Origin: Chitinophaga sp. YR573
GTDB lineage: Bacteria > Bacteroidota > Bacteroidia > Chitinophagales > Chitinophagaceae
DNA: 64,000 nucleotides
Assembly (NCBI RefSeq): GCF_900110995.1
Contig: NZ_FOJF01000001.1
Location: 2,435,199-2,499,198 of the forward strand
Direction: 5' to 3'
A program made the translations under genes and the position numbers. Shown here piece by piece: positions 23,840-32,621 of the stretch. Numbering within the stretch: the stretch's first letter is position 1; the number at the start of each line of letters is the position of its first letter. The notes beneath the pieces are model-generated. The model made no database searches. It was not told the origin of the DNA and saw only the letters and a program-made list of their open reading frames with translations.

Positions 23840-25951
23840 ATGCCTCTTGAAAAATTCTCGTACGACAACCGTACCGTTAAATGGTTTGCATATGCATGTA
23901 TCGGCTGGGGGCTGATAGGCATGCTGGCAGGCCTCTGGGCAGCACTTGCACTTGTGTTGCCAGATATGAACCTGGGCTTTGCTCCTACTACCTTCGGGCG
24001 ACTCAGACCTGTACACACCAATGCTGTAATATTCGCCTTTGTAGGCAATGGTATTTTCATGGGTGTGTATTACTCACTGCAACGCCTTTGTAAAGCGCGT
24101 ATGTTCAGCGATATGCTGAGTAAAATTCATTTCTGGGGATGGCAGGCCATCATTGCCGGCGGCGCTATTACCCTCTTAATGGGATGTACTACCGGTAAAG
24201 AATATGCGGAACTGGAATGGCCATTCGACATTGCAATCACCCTGATATGGCTGGTATTCGGCGCCAATATGCTGGGTACTATTTTACGCCGTCGTGAAGC
24301 GCATCTGTATGTTGCTATCTGGTTCTACATTGGTACCTGGGTAGCGATTGCCATGCTGCATATCGTAAACTCTTTTGAGTTGCCCTTATCCTTCCTGAAA
24401 AGTTATTCTGCCTATGCAGGTGTACAGGATGCTCTGGTACAATGGTGGTATGGACATAATGCGGTTGCATTCTTCCTTACCACACCTTACCTGGGACTCA
24501 TGTATTACTTTGTTCCAAAGGCCGCTAACAGGCCGGTATATTCTTACCGCTGGTCTATCATTCACTTCTGGGCACTCATTTTTATTTACATCTGGGCAGG
24601 TCCTCATCACCTGTTATACACTGCATTACCTGAATGGGCCCAATCCTTAGGTACTGTATTTTCCATTATGCTTATCGCTCCCTCCTGGGGAGGTATGCTC
24701 AATGGCTTGCTCACACTTCGTGGTGCATGGGACCGTGTAAGAGAAGATGCTATTCTGAAATTCTTCGTTGTAGCGCTCACCTGTTATGGTATGGCCACTT
24801 TCGAAGGCCCTATGTTGTCCCTTAAAAATGTAAATGCGATCAGTCATTATACCGACTGGACCATCGCACACGTACACGTAGGCGCTTTGGGATGGAATGG
24901 TTTCCTCACTTTCGGGATCCTTTACTGGTTATTACCACGCATTTTCAGCACAACCTTATACTCTAAGAAATGGGCGAATACACACTTCTGGTTAGGTACG
25001 CTGGGCATCATCTTTTATGTCATTCCGCTTTACTGGGCGGCTTTTACACAAAGCATGATGTGGAAACAGTTTACACCGGAAGGCCAGTTAAAATTCCAGT
25101 TCCTTGAAACAGTGAACACAATTGTACCGATGTATGCACTACGTGCTTTTGGTGGCACATTATACATCTCAGGTGTCATCCTGATGATAGTAAACCTGAC
25201 CAAAACAGTACGCCATGGTACATTCGTAGCAAATGAACCAGCAGAAGCTGCGCCTTTACCAAAAGTGTTCGTTACTCACGGCAAAGCGCACTGGCATAGC
25301 TGGATAGAACGCAGACCTATACAGCTGGCTGTATTCAGTCTGATTGTCGTTGGTATAGGCGGTATTCTTGAACTGATCCCGACCTTCCTGATAAAGAGTA
25401 ACATCCCAACCATCACCAGCGTAAAACCATATACGCCGCTGGAACTGCATGGCCGTGATATATACATCCGCGAAGGCTGTTATACCTGTCACTCCCAGAT
25501 GATCCGCCCATTCCGCGATGAAGTGGCCCGTTACGGAGAATACTCCAAGGCCGGTGAATTTATCTATGACCATCCTTTCCAGTGGGGATCTAAACGTACT
25601 GGGCCGGATTTAGCCAGGATAGGAGGCAAGTATCCGGACTCATGGCATTACAATCACATGATGGACCCAACGTCTATGTCTCCGGGTTCTATTATGCCGC
25701 AATATCCATGGCTGTTTGAAGATAAAGTAGATAAAACGCTCACCGCTCCGATGATCAATGTGATGCGCAAACTGGGAGTGCCTTATGCCAGCGGTTATGA
25801 GAAACAGGCGAATGCAGACATGGAGAAACAGGCACAGGAAATAACCGCATCCCTGCAAAAGGATAAGCTGCCTATACAGCCAGACCGTGAAATCGTTGCC
25901 CTGATTGCTTATCTGCAACGCTTAGGAAAAGATATTAAAGCCACACATTAA
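23840..25951 (+). CDS. ccoN: Fused cbb3 cytochrome oxidase subunits I and II (CcoN-CcoO)
   Basis: One 703-residue protein joining catalytic subunit I to the monohaem subunit II. The start at 23840 (MPLEKFSYDNRTVKWF) follows ccoS. The CcoN part (about 1-470) has multiple helices and the haem/copper His ligands in HTNAVIFAF, HNAVAFFLTTPYLG, AGPHHLLY and HYTDWTIAHVHVGALGWNG. The CcoO part begins about 505 with a membrane anchor, then YIREGCYTCHSQMIRPF (haem c at C547, C550, H551) and the Met-containing SPGSIMPQYPWL region. Such ccoNO fusions occur in Bacteroidota. This is the terminal reductase of microaerobic respiration. Confidence 0.95.
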   Translation: MPLEKFSYDNRTVKWFAYACIGWGLIGMLAGLWAALALVLPDMNLGFAPTTFGRLRPVHTNAVIFAFVGNGIFMGVYYSLQRLCKARMFSDMLSKIHFWGWQAIIAGGAITLLMGCTTGKEYAELEWPFDIAITLIWLVFGANMLGTILRRREAHLYVAIWFYIGTWVAIAMLHIVNSFELPLSFLKSYSAYAGVQDALVQWWYGHNAVAFFLTTPYLGLMYYFVPKAANRPVYSYRWSIIHFWALIFIYIWAGPHHLLYTALPEWAQSLGTVFSIMLIAPSWGGMLNGLLTLRGAWDRVREDAILKFFVVALTCYGMATFEGPMLSLKNVNAISHYTDWTIAHVHVGALGWNGFLTFGILYWLLPRIFSTTLYSKKWANTHFWLGTLGIIFYVIPLYWAAFTQSMMWKQFTPEGQLKFQFLETVNTIVPMYALRAFGGTLYISGVILMIVNLTKTVRHGTFVANEPAEAAPLPKVFVTHGKAHWHSWIERRPIQLAVFSLIVVGIGGILELIPTFLIKSNIPTITSVKPYTPLELHGRDIYIREGCYTCHSQMIRPFRDEVARYGEYSKAGEFIYDHPFQWGSKRTGPDLARIGGKYPDSWHYNHMMDPTSMSPGSIMPQYPWLFEDKVDKTLTAPMINVMRKLGVPYASGYEKQANADMEKQAQEITASLQKDKLPIQPDREIVALIAYLQRLGKDIKATH

Positions 25952-25963
25952 AATCATACTGCA

Positions 25964-26128
25964 ATGAAGTTCATCAACTATCTGGAATCAATCACTGGTG
26001 TAAGTGTATATCCGCTGGCCTCATTGTTCATTTTCACCATCTTCTTTGCTCTGGCCACTTTCTGGGCACTCAAAGCAGATAAGGGCATGATAGATCATAT
26101 CAGCCATATCCCGCTGGATGATAAATAA
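25964..26128 (+). CDS. CcoQ-like small membrane protein
   Basis: 54 residues with one membrane helix (VYPLASLFIFTIFFALATFW), ending ALKADKGMIDHISHIPLDD. Size, single helix and place between ccoNO and ccoP match CcoQ/FixQ, a small subunit that stabilises the oxidase. Sequence identity to proteobacterial CcoQ cannot be judged by eye. The start is 12 bases after the ccoNO stop, and ccoP follows after 17 bases. Confidence 0.82.
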   Translation: MKFINYLESITGVSVYPLASLFIFTIFFALATFWALKADKGMIDHISHIPLDDK

Positions 26129-26145
26129 TTTTAACTGTTACACAC

Positions 26146-27195
26146 ATGAACAAGAAATTAGTCAATATATCTGCACTTTTATTACTCAGCCTTACGGCTG
26201 CTGCGCAGGACAGGCCGGAACCTCCTTCTGAATTAAGCAACCCGGTAGCAATCGTATTGCTGACGGTGATCATCGGATTACTTATAGCAATTGCCATCCT
26301 TGGCAACGCGGTAATAAGTGCCATGGATATTTACAGGGACAGGATGAAAAAGTCCGGAACAATCCTAACCATACTATTAATACTGGTGGCTGGTCAGGCT
26401 ATGGCACAGGATACTCCTGCAATAAAATCAACGCTCATCAATGGCCTGTCACAGACATCCTTTTACCTGCTGGTATCTGTGATAGCCGTGGAAATAATCG
26501 TGATCATCAGCCTCTTGTTTACGTTGCGTATTCTGGTAGGTATTGAACGCAAAAAACGGATCAAACCTGCTAGGGAAACGGTTCCCGGCAAGCCAAAGAT
26601 CTCCTGGCTGGATAAACTGAACGATACAAAAAGCCTGGATGCAGATTCAGAAGCAGACGTAGATATGGGACATGATTATGATGGCATCCATGAACTGAAT
26701 AATCCTACACCTCCCTGGTGGAGATATGGATTCTATTGCAGTATCCTGTTTGCTGTTGTGTATCTATGGCGTTTCCAGTCAGCCCCTACGCAGGCAGAAG
26801 AATTAGCCTCCGCAGAAACAGCTGCTGCAGAAGAAAAGGCCGAATACCTGAAACTGGCCGCCAATAATATCGATGAGAAAAGCGTGAAGCTGCTGACAGA
26901 TCAGGCAGATCTTGCAGCGGCTCAGAAGCTGTTCTCCACTAACTGTGCGCCTTGTCACGGCCCACAGGGGCAGGGAGTCGTAGGCCCTAACCTGACAGAC
27001 GATTACTGGCTGCATGGCGGAAAGATCAACGAAGTATTTAGCACGATTAAATACGGGGTAGCAGATAAAGGTATGAAGTCATGGAAAGATGATTTTTCTC
27101 CCAGACAACTGGCCCAGCTGGCCAGTTATATCAAAAGTATCCATGGCTCCAATCCTCCTGATCCAAAAGAGAAACAAGGTATACCAGAACAGTAG
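26146..27195 (+). CDS. ccoP: cbb3 oxidase subunit III (CcoP), monohaem
   Basis: Membrane-anchored cytochrome c. One haem c site, CAPCH (C267, C270, H271), lies in a C-terminal domain with GVVGPNLTDDYW and the Met ligand in GMKSWKDD; proteobacterial CcoP has two sites. The N-terminus is unusual: a signal-peptide-like start (MNKKLVNISALLLLSLTAAAQD), a helix at about 33-57, then a second signal-like segment from M67 (ending GQAMAQD) and another helix (about 105-127). A further helix, YGFYCSILFAVVYLW, follows at about 196. The repeated layout suggests duplication or fusion of a short membrane module. Confidence 0.9.
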   Translation: MNKKLVNISALLLLSLTAAAQDRPEPPSELSNPVAIVLLTVIIGLLIAIAILGNAVISAMDIYRDRMKKSGTILTILLILVAGQAMAQDTPAIKSTLINGLSQTSFYLLVSVIAVEIIVIISLLFTLRILVGIERKKRIKPARETVPGKPKISWLDKLNDTKSLDADSEADVDMGHDYDGIHELNNPTPPWWRYGFYCSILFAVVYLWRFQSAPTQAEELASAETAAAEEKAEYLKLAANNIDEKSVKLLTDQADLAAAQKLFSTNCAPCHGPQGQGVVGPNLTDDYWLHGGKINEVFSTIKYGVADKGMKSWKDDFSPRQLAQLASYIKSIHGSNPPDPKEKQGIPEQ

Positions 27196-27199
27196 TATT

Positions 27200-28573
27200 A
27201 TGGAAGAGACTGAAACGTTCAGAGATAGCTTAGCCACTGTTGATAAACAGGGAAAACGCAATTGGATATATGCTCAGAAGCCTGCTGGTAAGTATTATAC
27301 TGCCAGAAGTATTTTAAGTTACCTGTATTTCATTGTATTCTTTGCCGGCCCGTTTATTAAGATAAATGGCCGGCCCTTGTTTTTATTAAATGTAGTAGAG
27401 GGGAAGTTTATTTTGTTTGGCGCTATTTTCTGGCCACAGGATTTCTTCATTTTCGGACTGGCAATGGTTGCCTTTATCCTCTTCATTGTATTGTTTACTA
27501 TGGCTTTCGGCAGATTGTTCTGTGGATGGGCATGCCCTCAAACCATCTTTATGGAAATGCTTTTCAGGAAGATAGAGTACTGGATAGAGGGGAATGCGGC
27601 TGCGCAGAAAGTGTTGAACAAAGCCACCTGGAATACGGAAAAGATCCTTAAAAAGACAAGCAAACATATCCTGTTTTTTGCCCTGTCCTTTCTCATCGCC
27701 AACACTTTCCTGGCTTATATCATAGGGGTTAATAGCCTGTTGAAGGTGATTGAAAGCCCTGTGTCTGCACATACAGTCACCATGTTCATTTTCTCCGGTG
27801 TTTTCTATGGCGTATTTGCTTTCTTCAGAGAACAGGTATGTACAGTGGTTTGCCCTTACGGTCGTTTGCAGGGAGTATTGCTGGATAAAGATTCCGTAGT
27901 AGTAGCGTATGATTATGTAAGGGGAGAACCCAGAGGGCATTTTAAAAAGGAACAGCATGGTGGAGATTGTATAGACTGCTTACAATGTGTTAAGGTATGC
28001 CCCACAGGCATAGATATCCGCAATGGCACTCAGTTGGAATGCGTGAATTGCACTGCCTGTATAGATGCCTGCAATTTCATGATGGAAAAAACGGGGCGGC
28101 CCCCGGATCTGATCCGGTATGCTTCTGAAAACGGTATTGCGGCTAACAAACCATTACGTTTTACGCCCCGCACAAAGGTCTACAGCGCGCTATTACTAAT
28201 TATTCTCTCTGTTATCTCCTGGATGTTGCTCAGCAGGCAGCCCGTGAGCGGGGCCGTAATGCGCACAGCAGGCATGTTATACCAGGAAAGAGGACTGGAT
28301 AGCATTACTAACCTCTATCGCATCAAACTGGTGAATAAAACGACCGGGGACATCCTGCTTACCTTGAAATTAGAAGATGCTCCCGGCACTATAGAGCTGT
28401 TAGGGCAGCAGATTATCCATGTAAAGGCAGAAGACCAGGGAGAAGGCACTTTCTTCGTTGTACTGCCTCGTACGGGTATTAAAAACCGTAAAACAATCCT
28501 GCATATAGCGCTATATACAGGCAATAAAAAAACCGGGACCATCAAAACTACTTTCCTTGGCCCTGTACAATAA
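27200..28573 (+). CDS. ccoG: cbb3 oxidase accessory ferredoxin protein CcoG
   Basis: CcoG/RdxA/FixG family. The start at 27200 (MEETETFRDSLATVDKQGKR) lies four bases after the ccoP stop. Several membrane helices with CGWACPQT are followed by two 4Fe-4S motifs (CIDCLQCVKVCPTGI and CVNCTACIDACN) and a C-terminal Ig-like domain after a last helix (about 322-340). 457 residues. Family members reduce copper for delivery to the oxidase. Confidence 0.95.
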   Translation: MEETETFRDSLATVDKQGKRNWIYAQKPAGKYYTARSILSYLYFIVFFAGPFIKINGRPLFLLNVVEGKFILFGAIFWPQDFFIFGLAMVAFILFIVLFTMAFGRLFCGWACPQTIFMEMLFRKIEYWIEGNAAAQKVLNKATWNTEKILKKTSKHILFFALSFLIANTFLAYIIGVNSLLKVIESPVSAHTVTMFIFSGVFYGVFAFFREQVCTVVCPYGRLQGVLLDKDSVVVAYDYVRGEPRGHFKKEQHGGDCIDCLQCVKVCPTGIDIRNGTQLECVNCTACIDACNFMMEKTGRPPDLIRYASENGIAANKPLRFTPRTKVYSALLLIILSVISWMLLSRQPVSGAVMRTAGMLYQERGLDSITNLYRIKLVNKTTGDILLTLKLEDAPGTIELLGQQIIHVKAEDQGEGTFFVVLPRTGIKNRKTILHIALYTGNKKTGTIKTTFLGPVQ

Positions 28574-28584
28574 AACTCAACACT

Positions 28585-29013
28585 ATGAACTGGGGACATA
28601 AAATCATCATCGTCTTCGTGCTTTTCGCTGCCGGGATTCTTACCATGGTCACTAAAAGTATGCGTACCCGGATAGACCTGGTAACGCCTGATTACTATGG
28701 GGAAGAGCTGAAATATCAACAGGTGATAGATGGCCGTAAACAGGCACTGAATCTATCTTCTCCTGTGATGATCACTCAGGAAGAATATACGATCACACTC
28801 GCATTTCCCAAAGAGATGCAGGACATTCCCCTTACAGGGAATGTCTTGTTTTACCGGGCTTCAGACTCGGGACAGGATATAACAGTACCGGTTAAATCCG
28901 GACTACTTATTCTCAGCAAGGACCGCCTGCACAGAGGTAGTTACAAAGTACAGATGCAATGGGAAGCAAACGGCAAAAAGTACTTCCAGGAAAACGCAGT
29001 AATGGTTAACTAA
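28585..29013 (+). CDS. ccoH: CcoH/FixH-family protein
   Basis: 142 residues. An N-terminal membrane helix (IIIVFVLFAAGILTMV) is followed by the FixH segment RIDLVTPDYYGEELKYQQVI and a beta-rich periplasmic domain. FixH/CcoH assists cbb3 assembly. It lies 11 bases after ccoG and seven bases before the next gene. Confidence 0.9.
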   Translation: MNWGHKIIIVFVLFAAGILTMVTKSMRTRIDLVTPDYYGEELKYQQVIDGRKQALNLSSPVMITQEEYTITLAFPKEMQDIPLTGNVLFYRASDSGQDITVPVKSGLLILSKDRLHRGSYKVQMQWEANGKKYFQENAVMVN

Positions 29014-29020
29014 GTTGATT

Positions 29021-29719
29021 ATGTTCTTAACATTTCTTTATGCTCTTTCACTCGGATTCATAGGCTCCTTTCATTGTATAGGAATGTGTGGCCCTATAGC
29101 GCTAACATTACCGGTACAACACCTGGATGGTACCAGGAAAATGGCCGGTATACTGTTATACAACACAGGGCGTATCACCGCATACAGTGGCATAGGCATT
29201 GCATCCGGCTGGCTGGGCAGACAATTTTACATAGGAGGGTTACAACAATGGTTATCCATTACCATTGGTTGCGGGTTATTGCTGGCTGTTATCTTCCGCA
29301 ATAACCATTTCCATTTTAGCACAGGTATCTATGGCTCCCGCATTAAAAAGATCCTCGGTTATCTACTGCGCAAACAACAGCTGCACACCCTCTATGCAAT
29401 CGGTTTCTTCAATGGCCTGCTACCCTGCGGGCTGGTATACTTCGCCGTAGCAGGAGCGGTAGCCACCGGCAGCATCGCACAGGGTGCGCTGTTTATGTGC
29501 GCCTTTGGTGCCGGCACATTGCCCGCTATGGTCACCATCAGCTGCTGCAGTCAGATCATCACCGTCCACATGCGCAACAGGCTGCGCCAATGTGTACCAT
29601 ACGCAGTAGTATTGATGGCAGTGCTATTGATTATGCGTGGCCTGAATCTCGGCATTCCATACATCAGCCCCGTCATCTCCAAAGGAAAAACGATTGAACA
29701 CTGTTATAAACCATCATAG
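29021..29719 (+). CDS. TauE/SafE-like membrane protein of the cco cluster
   Basis: 232 residues, about six membrane helices, with the conserved GFIGSFHCIGMCGPIAL and FFNGLLPCGLVYFAVAGA motifs of the UreH/DsbD-like TauE/SafE group. Proteins of this group usually sit at the end of cco operons and are thought to help metal or redox handling for the oxidase; direct function is not established. ATG at 29021 is preferred over TTG at 29015. hemN begins one base after its stop. Confidence 0.87.
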   Translation: MFLTFLYALSLGFIGSFHCIGMCGPIALTLPVQHLDGTRKMAGILLYNTGRITAYSGIGIASGWLGRQFYIGGLQQWLSITIGCGLLLAVIFRNNHFHFSTGIYGSRIKKILGYLLRKQQLHTLYAIGFFNGLLPCGLVYFAVAGAVATGSIAQGALFMCAFGAGTLPAMVTISCCSQIITVHMRNRLRQCVPYAVVLMAVLLIMRGLNLGIPYISPVISKGKTIEHCYKPS

Positions 29720-29720
29720 T

Positions 29721-31079
29721 ATGAGCCTTATTCAGAAATACAATGTTGCGGCTCCCCGTTATACAAGTTACCCAACTGTTCCCTACTGGAACAATGCAGG
29801 CTTTGATATCGTCAGCTGGCAGGCATTAGTACAACAGTCATTCCATGCCACCAACAACACAGAAGGCATCAGTATTTACATCCACCTTCCTTACTGTGAA
29901 AAGCTGTGCACCTATTGTGGCTGCAATAAGTACATTACAGTGAATCATGCTGTAGAAGAACCTTATATCAGCACGTTGTTAAAAGAGTGGCAGTTATACC
30001 TGGGGTTGTTTGAGAAACGTCCACGCATCCGCGAATTACACCTGGGAGGAGGAACGCCGACCTTCTTCACACCGGAAAATCTGCATCAGCTTGTAACGGG
30101 GATTTTCAAAGGGGCAGATATATTGAAAGACGCGTCCCTCAGCTTTGAAGGGCATCCCAACAACACCACTGAAGCACATATGCAAACGCTGTACAATCTG
30201 GGATTCCGGCGTATGAGTCTCGGTATACAGGATTTTGATCTCCGCGTACAGGAAATTATCAACCGCATACAGCCTTATGAAACGGTAGCACGTGTGATGA
30301 ATGCCGCCAGAGCGATAGGATATACGTCCATCAACTTCGACCTTGTATACGGATTGCCATTGCAGACAGCTGTTAGTGTAAAAGATACCATTAATCAGGT
30401 AATGCAGCTGCAACCTGACAGGATCTCCTTTTACAGCTATGCACACGTTCCCTGGGTGAAAGGAGTTGGGCAAAGGCGCTATTCTGAAGCCGACCTGCCC
30501 AAAGACGAAGAGAAGCGGGCATTGTATGATCTTGGCAAAACTATGTTCGCAGAAAACAACTACACAGAAATAGGCATGGACCATTTTGCTCTGAAGCACG
30601 ATCCTCTTTACAATGCCTTTGCCAATGGAACATTACACCGCAATTTTATGGGTTATACAGATCAACATACATCCCTGATGATAGGATTAGGAGCTTCTTC
30701 TATCGGAGACAGCTGGTATGCCTATGCACAAAATGAAAAAGAGATTGCTGTCTGGCAACGTCTGGTGAACAACGGACAGTTTCCTGTAGTGCGAGGTCAC
30801 CTGTTAAACAGGGAAGATCTGTTAATCCGGCGCCATATACATGCACTCATGTGTGCCTTTGAAACAACATGGAATAAGGCTGATACGCAGTGTGATGCTA
30901 TATTTGAAGGTTTGCAACGCTTGCAGGAACCGGAAAAAGACGGACTGGTGATTGTACATCCGAAGAAGGTGTCTGTTACATTGAAAGGTCGTCCGTTTAT
31001 ACGGAACATCTGTATGGCTTTTGATGCCCGTTTATGGCAGCAATTACCACAATCACAACTCTTCAGTAAAACGATCTAG
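29721..31079 (+). CDS. hemN: Oxygen-independent coproporphyrinogen III oxidase
   Basis: Radical SAM enzyme of haem synthesis used when oxygen is low. The cluster motif is HLPYCEKLCTYCGCNKYI (C59, C63, C66, plus C68 as in true HemN), followed by LHLGGGTPTFF. The start ATG at 29721 gives MSLIQKYNVAAPRYTSYPTV, the standard HemN opening, and HemN family residues extend through ERGLxx-like C-terminal helices. 452 residues. As the last gene of the cco cluster, it supplies haem to the oxidase under the same low-oxygen control. Confidence 0.95.
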   Translation: MSLIQKYNVAAPRYTSYPTVPYWNNAGFDIVSWQALVQQSFHATNNTEGISIYIHLPYCEKLCTYCGCNKYITVNHAVEEPYISTLLKEWQLYLGLFEKRPRIRELHLGGGTPTFFTPENLHQLVTGIFKGADILKDASLSFEGHPNNTTEAHMQTLYNLGFRRMSLGIQDFDLRVQEIINRIQPYETVARVMNAARAIGYTSINFDLVYGLPLQTAVSVKDTINQVMQLQPDRISFYSYAHVPWVKGVGQRRYSEADLPKDEEKRALYDLGKTMFAENNYTEIGMDHFALKHDPLYNAFANGTLHRNFMGYTDQHTSLMIGLGASSIGDSWYAYAQNEKEIAVWQRLVNNGQFPVVRGHLLNREDLLIRRHIHALMCAFETTWNKADTQCDAIFEGLQRLQEPEKDGLVIVHPKKVSVTLKGRPFIRNICMAFDARLWQQLPQSQLFSKTI

Positions 31080-31543
31080 TATATTCTCTTCATTTTTACC
31101 ACTTTATGTTACAATCTTTTCAAAATGAAAAAACATTTTCCAGAAAATGGACCTCAAAAAGAGAAAAATGATGCCTTCCTGATTTTTGCGCTTCACTGCA
31201 AAAAGAGATAAAAGTGTATTGACATCAGTAGGATGTTAGTAGCAGATAGAAAAACGAATCGGCTGAAATGCTTGTGGGATGCGGATCTTAAGGGGCATAA
31301 AAAAAGTCTGACCGTGTTTACAATCAGACTTTCTTGTTATGTGAATGGGTTAGTAAGTACAGGAAACATAAATTCCCTACACAATATTAAAAAGAATTTC
31401 ATCACAAAAGAAAAAAAATGCAAACTTTTTTATTCACACCAGTAAAAAAAGTGTGGATAACAACAGTTAGTACTTCGTGAGATAACTTTATTTCGTCTCT
31501 TCATCATTCCGGAACATCCAATTATTTATTCCCAATTCTCTAC
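31080..31543. other. AT-rich gap between hemN and lpxD-like gene
   Basis: About 460 bases with no convincing gene. A short open frame at 31233-31445 (+) has no recognisable product and runs through the terminator-like hairpin, so it is not called. Contents: the hairpin at 31303-31332 and a promoter element at the right end. Confidence 0.6.
31303..31332. terminator. Terminator-like hairpin in hemN/lpxD gap
   Basis: Nine-base stem AAAGTCTGA/TCAGACTTT with a 12-base loop, A-run on the left and TTTCTTGTT on the right. It lies 220 bases after hemN, so it could end a long 3' region or a small transcript. Confidence 0.55.
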
Positions 31544-31551
31544 TACCTTTG
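31544..31551 (+). promoter_or_regulatory. -7 promoter element TACCTTTG for lpxD-like gene
   Basis: Perfect TAnnTTTG, 21 bases before the ATG at 31573. Confidence 0.6.
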
Positions 31552-31572
31552 CTGCACTAAACAGCACAACAC

Positions 31573-32529
31573 ATGAAGTTGAACGCACCGCTAACGGTTA
31601 CGGAAATAGCAGCATTCATAGGCGCAGAGCTGGTTGGCAACGACCAGCTGGAAGCAACCGGCATTAATGAGATTCATAAAGTTGAACCGGGAGATATCTC
31701 TTTTGTAGACTTTGAAAAGTATTATGATGCCTGTTTGCGATCTGCAGCAACCATCATCATCATCAATAAAAAAGTTGATTGCCCTCCCGGTAAGGCATTA
31801 CTTGTTTTACCTGATCCGTTCAGTGCTTATGTGAAACTTGTTAAACGTTTCCGCCCTTTCGAACCAGCCACCAAACCCATCAGCGATTCCGCTGTGATAG
31901 GGGAAGACACCATCATACAGCCTAATGTATTCATTGGTAACCATGTTCGCATAGGCAGTAATTGTATTATACATCCTAACGTAACTATTTACGACAATAC
32001 TATCATCGGCAACAACGTAATTATTCATGCCGGTACCGTAATTGGTGCTGATGCTTTCTACTTTAAGAAGAGAGCAGACAGGGAAGTGATGTATGATAAA
32101 CTGGAAAGCTGCGGACGTGTGATCATCGAAGATGATGTGGAAATAGGAGCCGGCTGCGCCATCGATAAAGGCGTTAGTGGAGACACCATCATCGGCCGTG
32201 GTACTAAGTTTGACAACATGATCCATATCGGTCATGGTACCGTGATTGGCCGCAATTGTTTATTTGCCGGCCAGGTAGGCGTTGGCGGAAAAGCAAAGAT
32301 AGAAGACAACGTAATTCTGTGGGGTCAGGTAGGTGTATCAAAAGATCTTACCATACACAAAGGCGTGGTAGTGCTTGCACAAAGTGGTGTGGGCGGAGAC
32401 CTGGAAGCGGGTAAAGTATACTTTGGATCACCGGTAGAAGATGCCCGGGTGAAGAAGAAAGAACTGGCCTGGATCAAACGCATCCCTGAAATGTGGGAGA
32501 AGCTTTATGGAAAACAACAACAAGGTTAG
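31573..32529 (+). CDS. LpxD-like left-handed beta-helix acyltransferase
   Basis: Resembles UDP-3-O-acylglucosamine N-acyltransferase. The N-terminal uridine-binding-like domain (about 1-105: GINEIHKVEPGDISFVD) is followed by hexapeptide repeats forming a beta-helix (about 106-290) and a short C-terminal helix. The region around the catalytic His is kept (FDNMIHIGHG, H221). The position of the second active-site His of E. coli LpxD (NGHME) reads SKDLT here, with D258. Bacteroidota often have two LpxD homologues; this 318-residue form may be the non-canonical one. Lipid A acylation is thus likely but not certain. Confidence 0.75.
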   Translation: MKLNAPLTVTEIAAFIGAELVGNDQLEATGINEIHKVEPGDISFVDFEKYYDACLRSAATIIIINKKVDCPPGKALLVLPDPFSAYVKLVKRFRPFEPATKPISDSAVIGEDTIIQPNVFIGNHVRIGSNCIIHPNVTIYDNTIIGNNVIIHAGTVIGADAFYFKKRADREVMYDKLESCGRVIIEDDVEIGAGCAIDKGVSGDTIIGRGTKFDNMIHIGHGTVIGRNCLFAGQVGVGGKAKIEDNVILWGQVGVSKDLTIHKGVVVLAQSGVGGDLEAGKVYFGSPVEDARVKKKELAWIKRIPEMWEKLYGKQQQG

Positions 32530-32543
32530 TTTGATCAAAGAAC

Positions 32544-32597
32544 AATTTTTTGTGGTGGTGCGATGCACCACCACAAAAAATTAAAGGACGAAGCCCT
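32544..32597 (+). repeat. Long hairpin element A with GGACGAAGCCCT tail
   Basis: Eighteen-base perfect inverted repeat (32544-32561 with 32565-32582, inner arm TTTTGTGGTGGTGC) with loop GAT, then AAA and the 12-base tail GGACGAAGCCCT (32586-32597). It probably acts as the lpxD-like gene's terminator. It is related to the element at 58584, where stem bases differ in a compensating way. Confidence 0.75.
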
Positions 32598-32621
32598 GCT
32601 CCCAAAAATCAATGCCTAAAT

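Noticed and set aside
31233..31445. 70-codon open frame between hemN and the lpxD-like gene
   Set aside because: No signal, domain or start context, and it runs through a terminator-like hairpin.
32530..32538. TTGATCAA as a further FNR site
   Set aside because: The four-base spacer of the FNR box is missing and it lies at the end of the lpxD-like gene with no promoter nearby.
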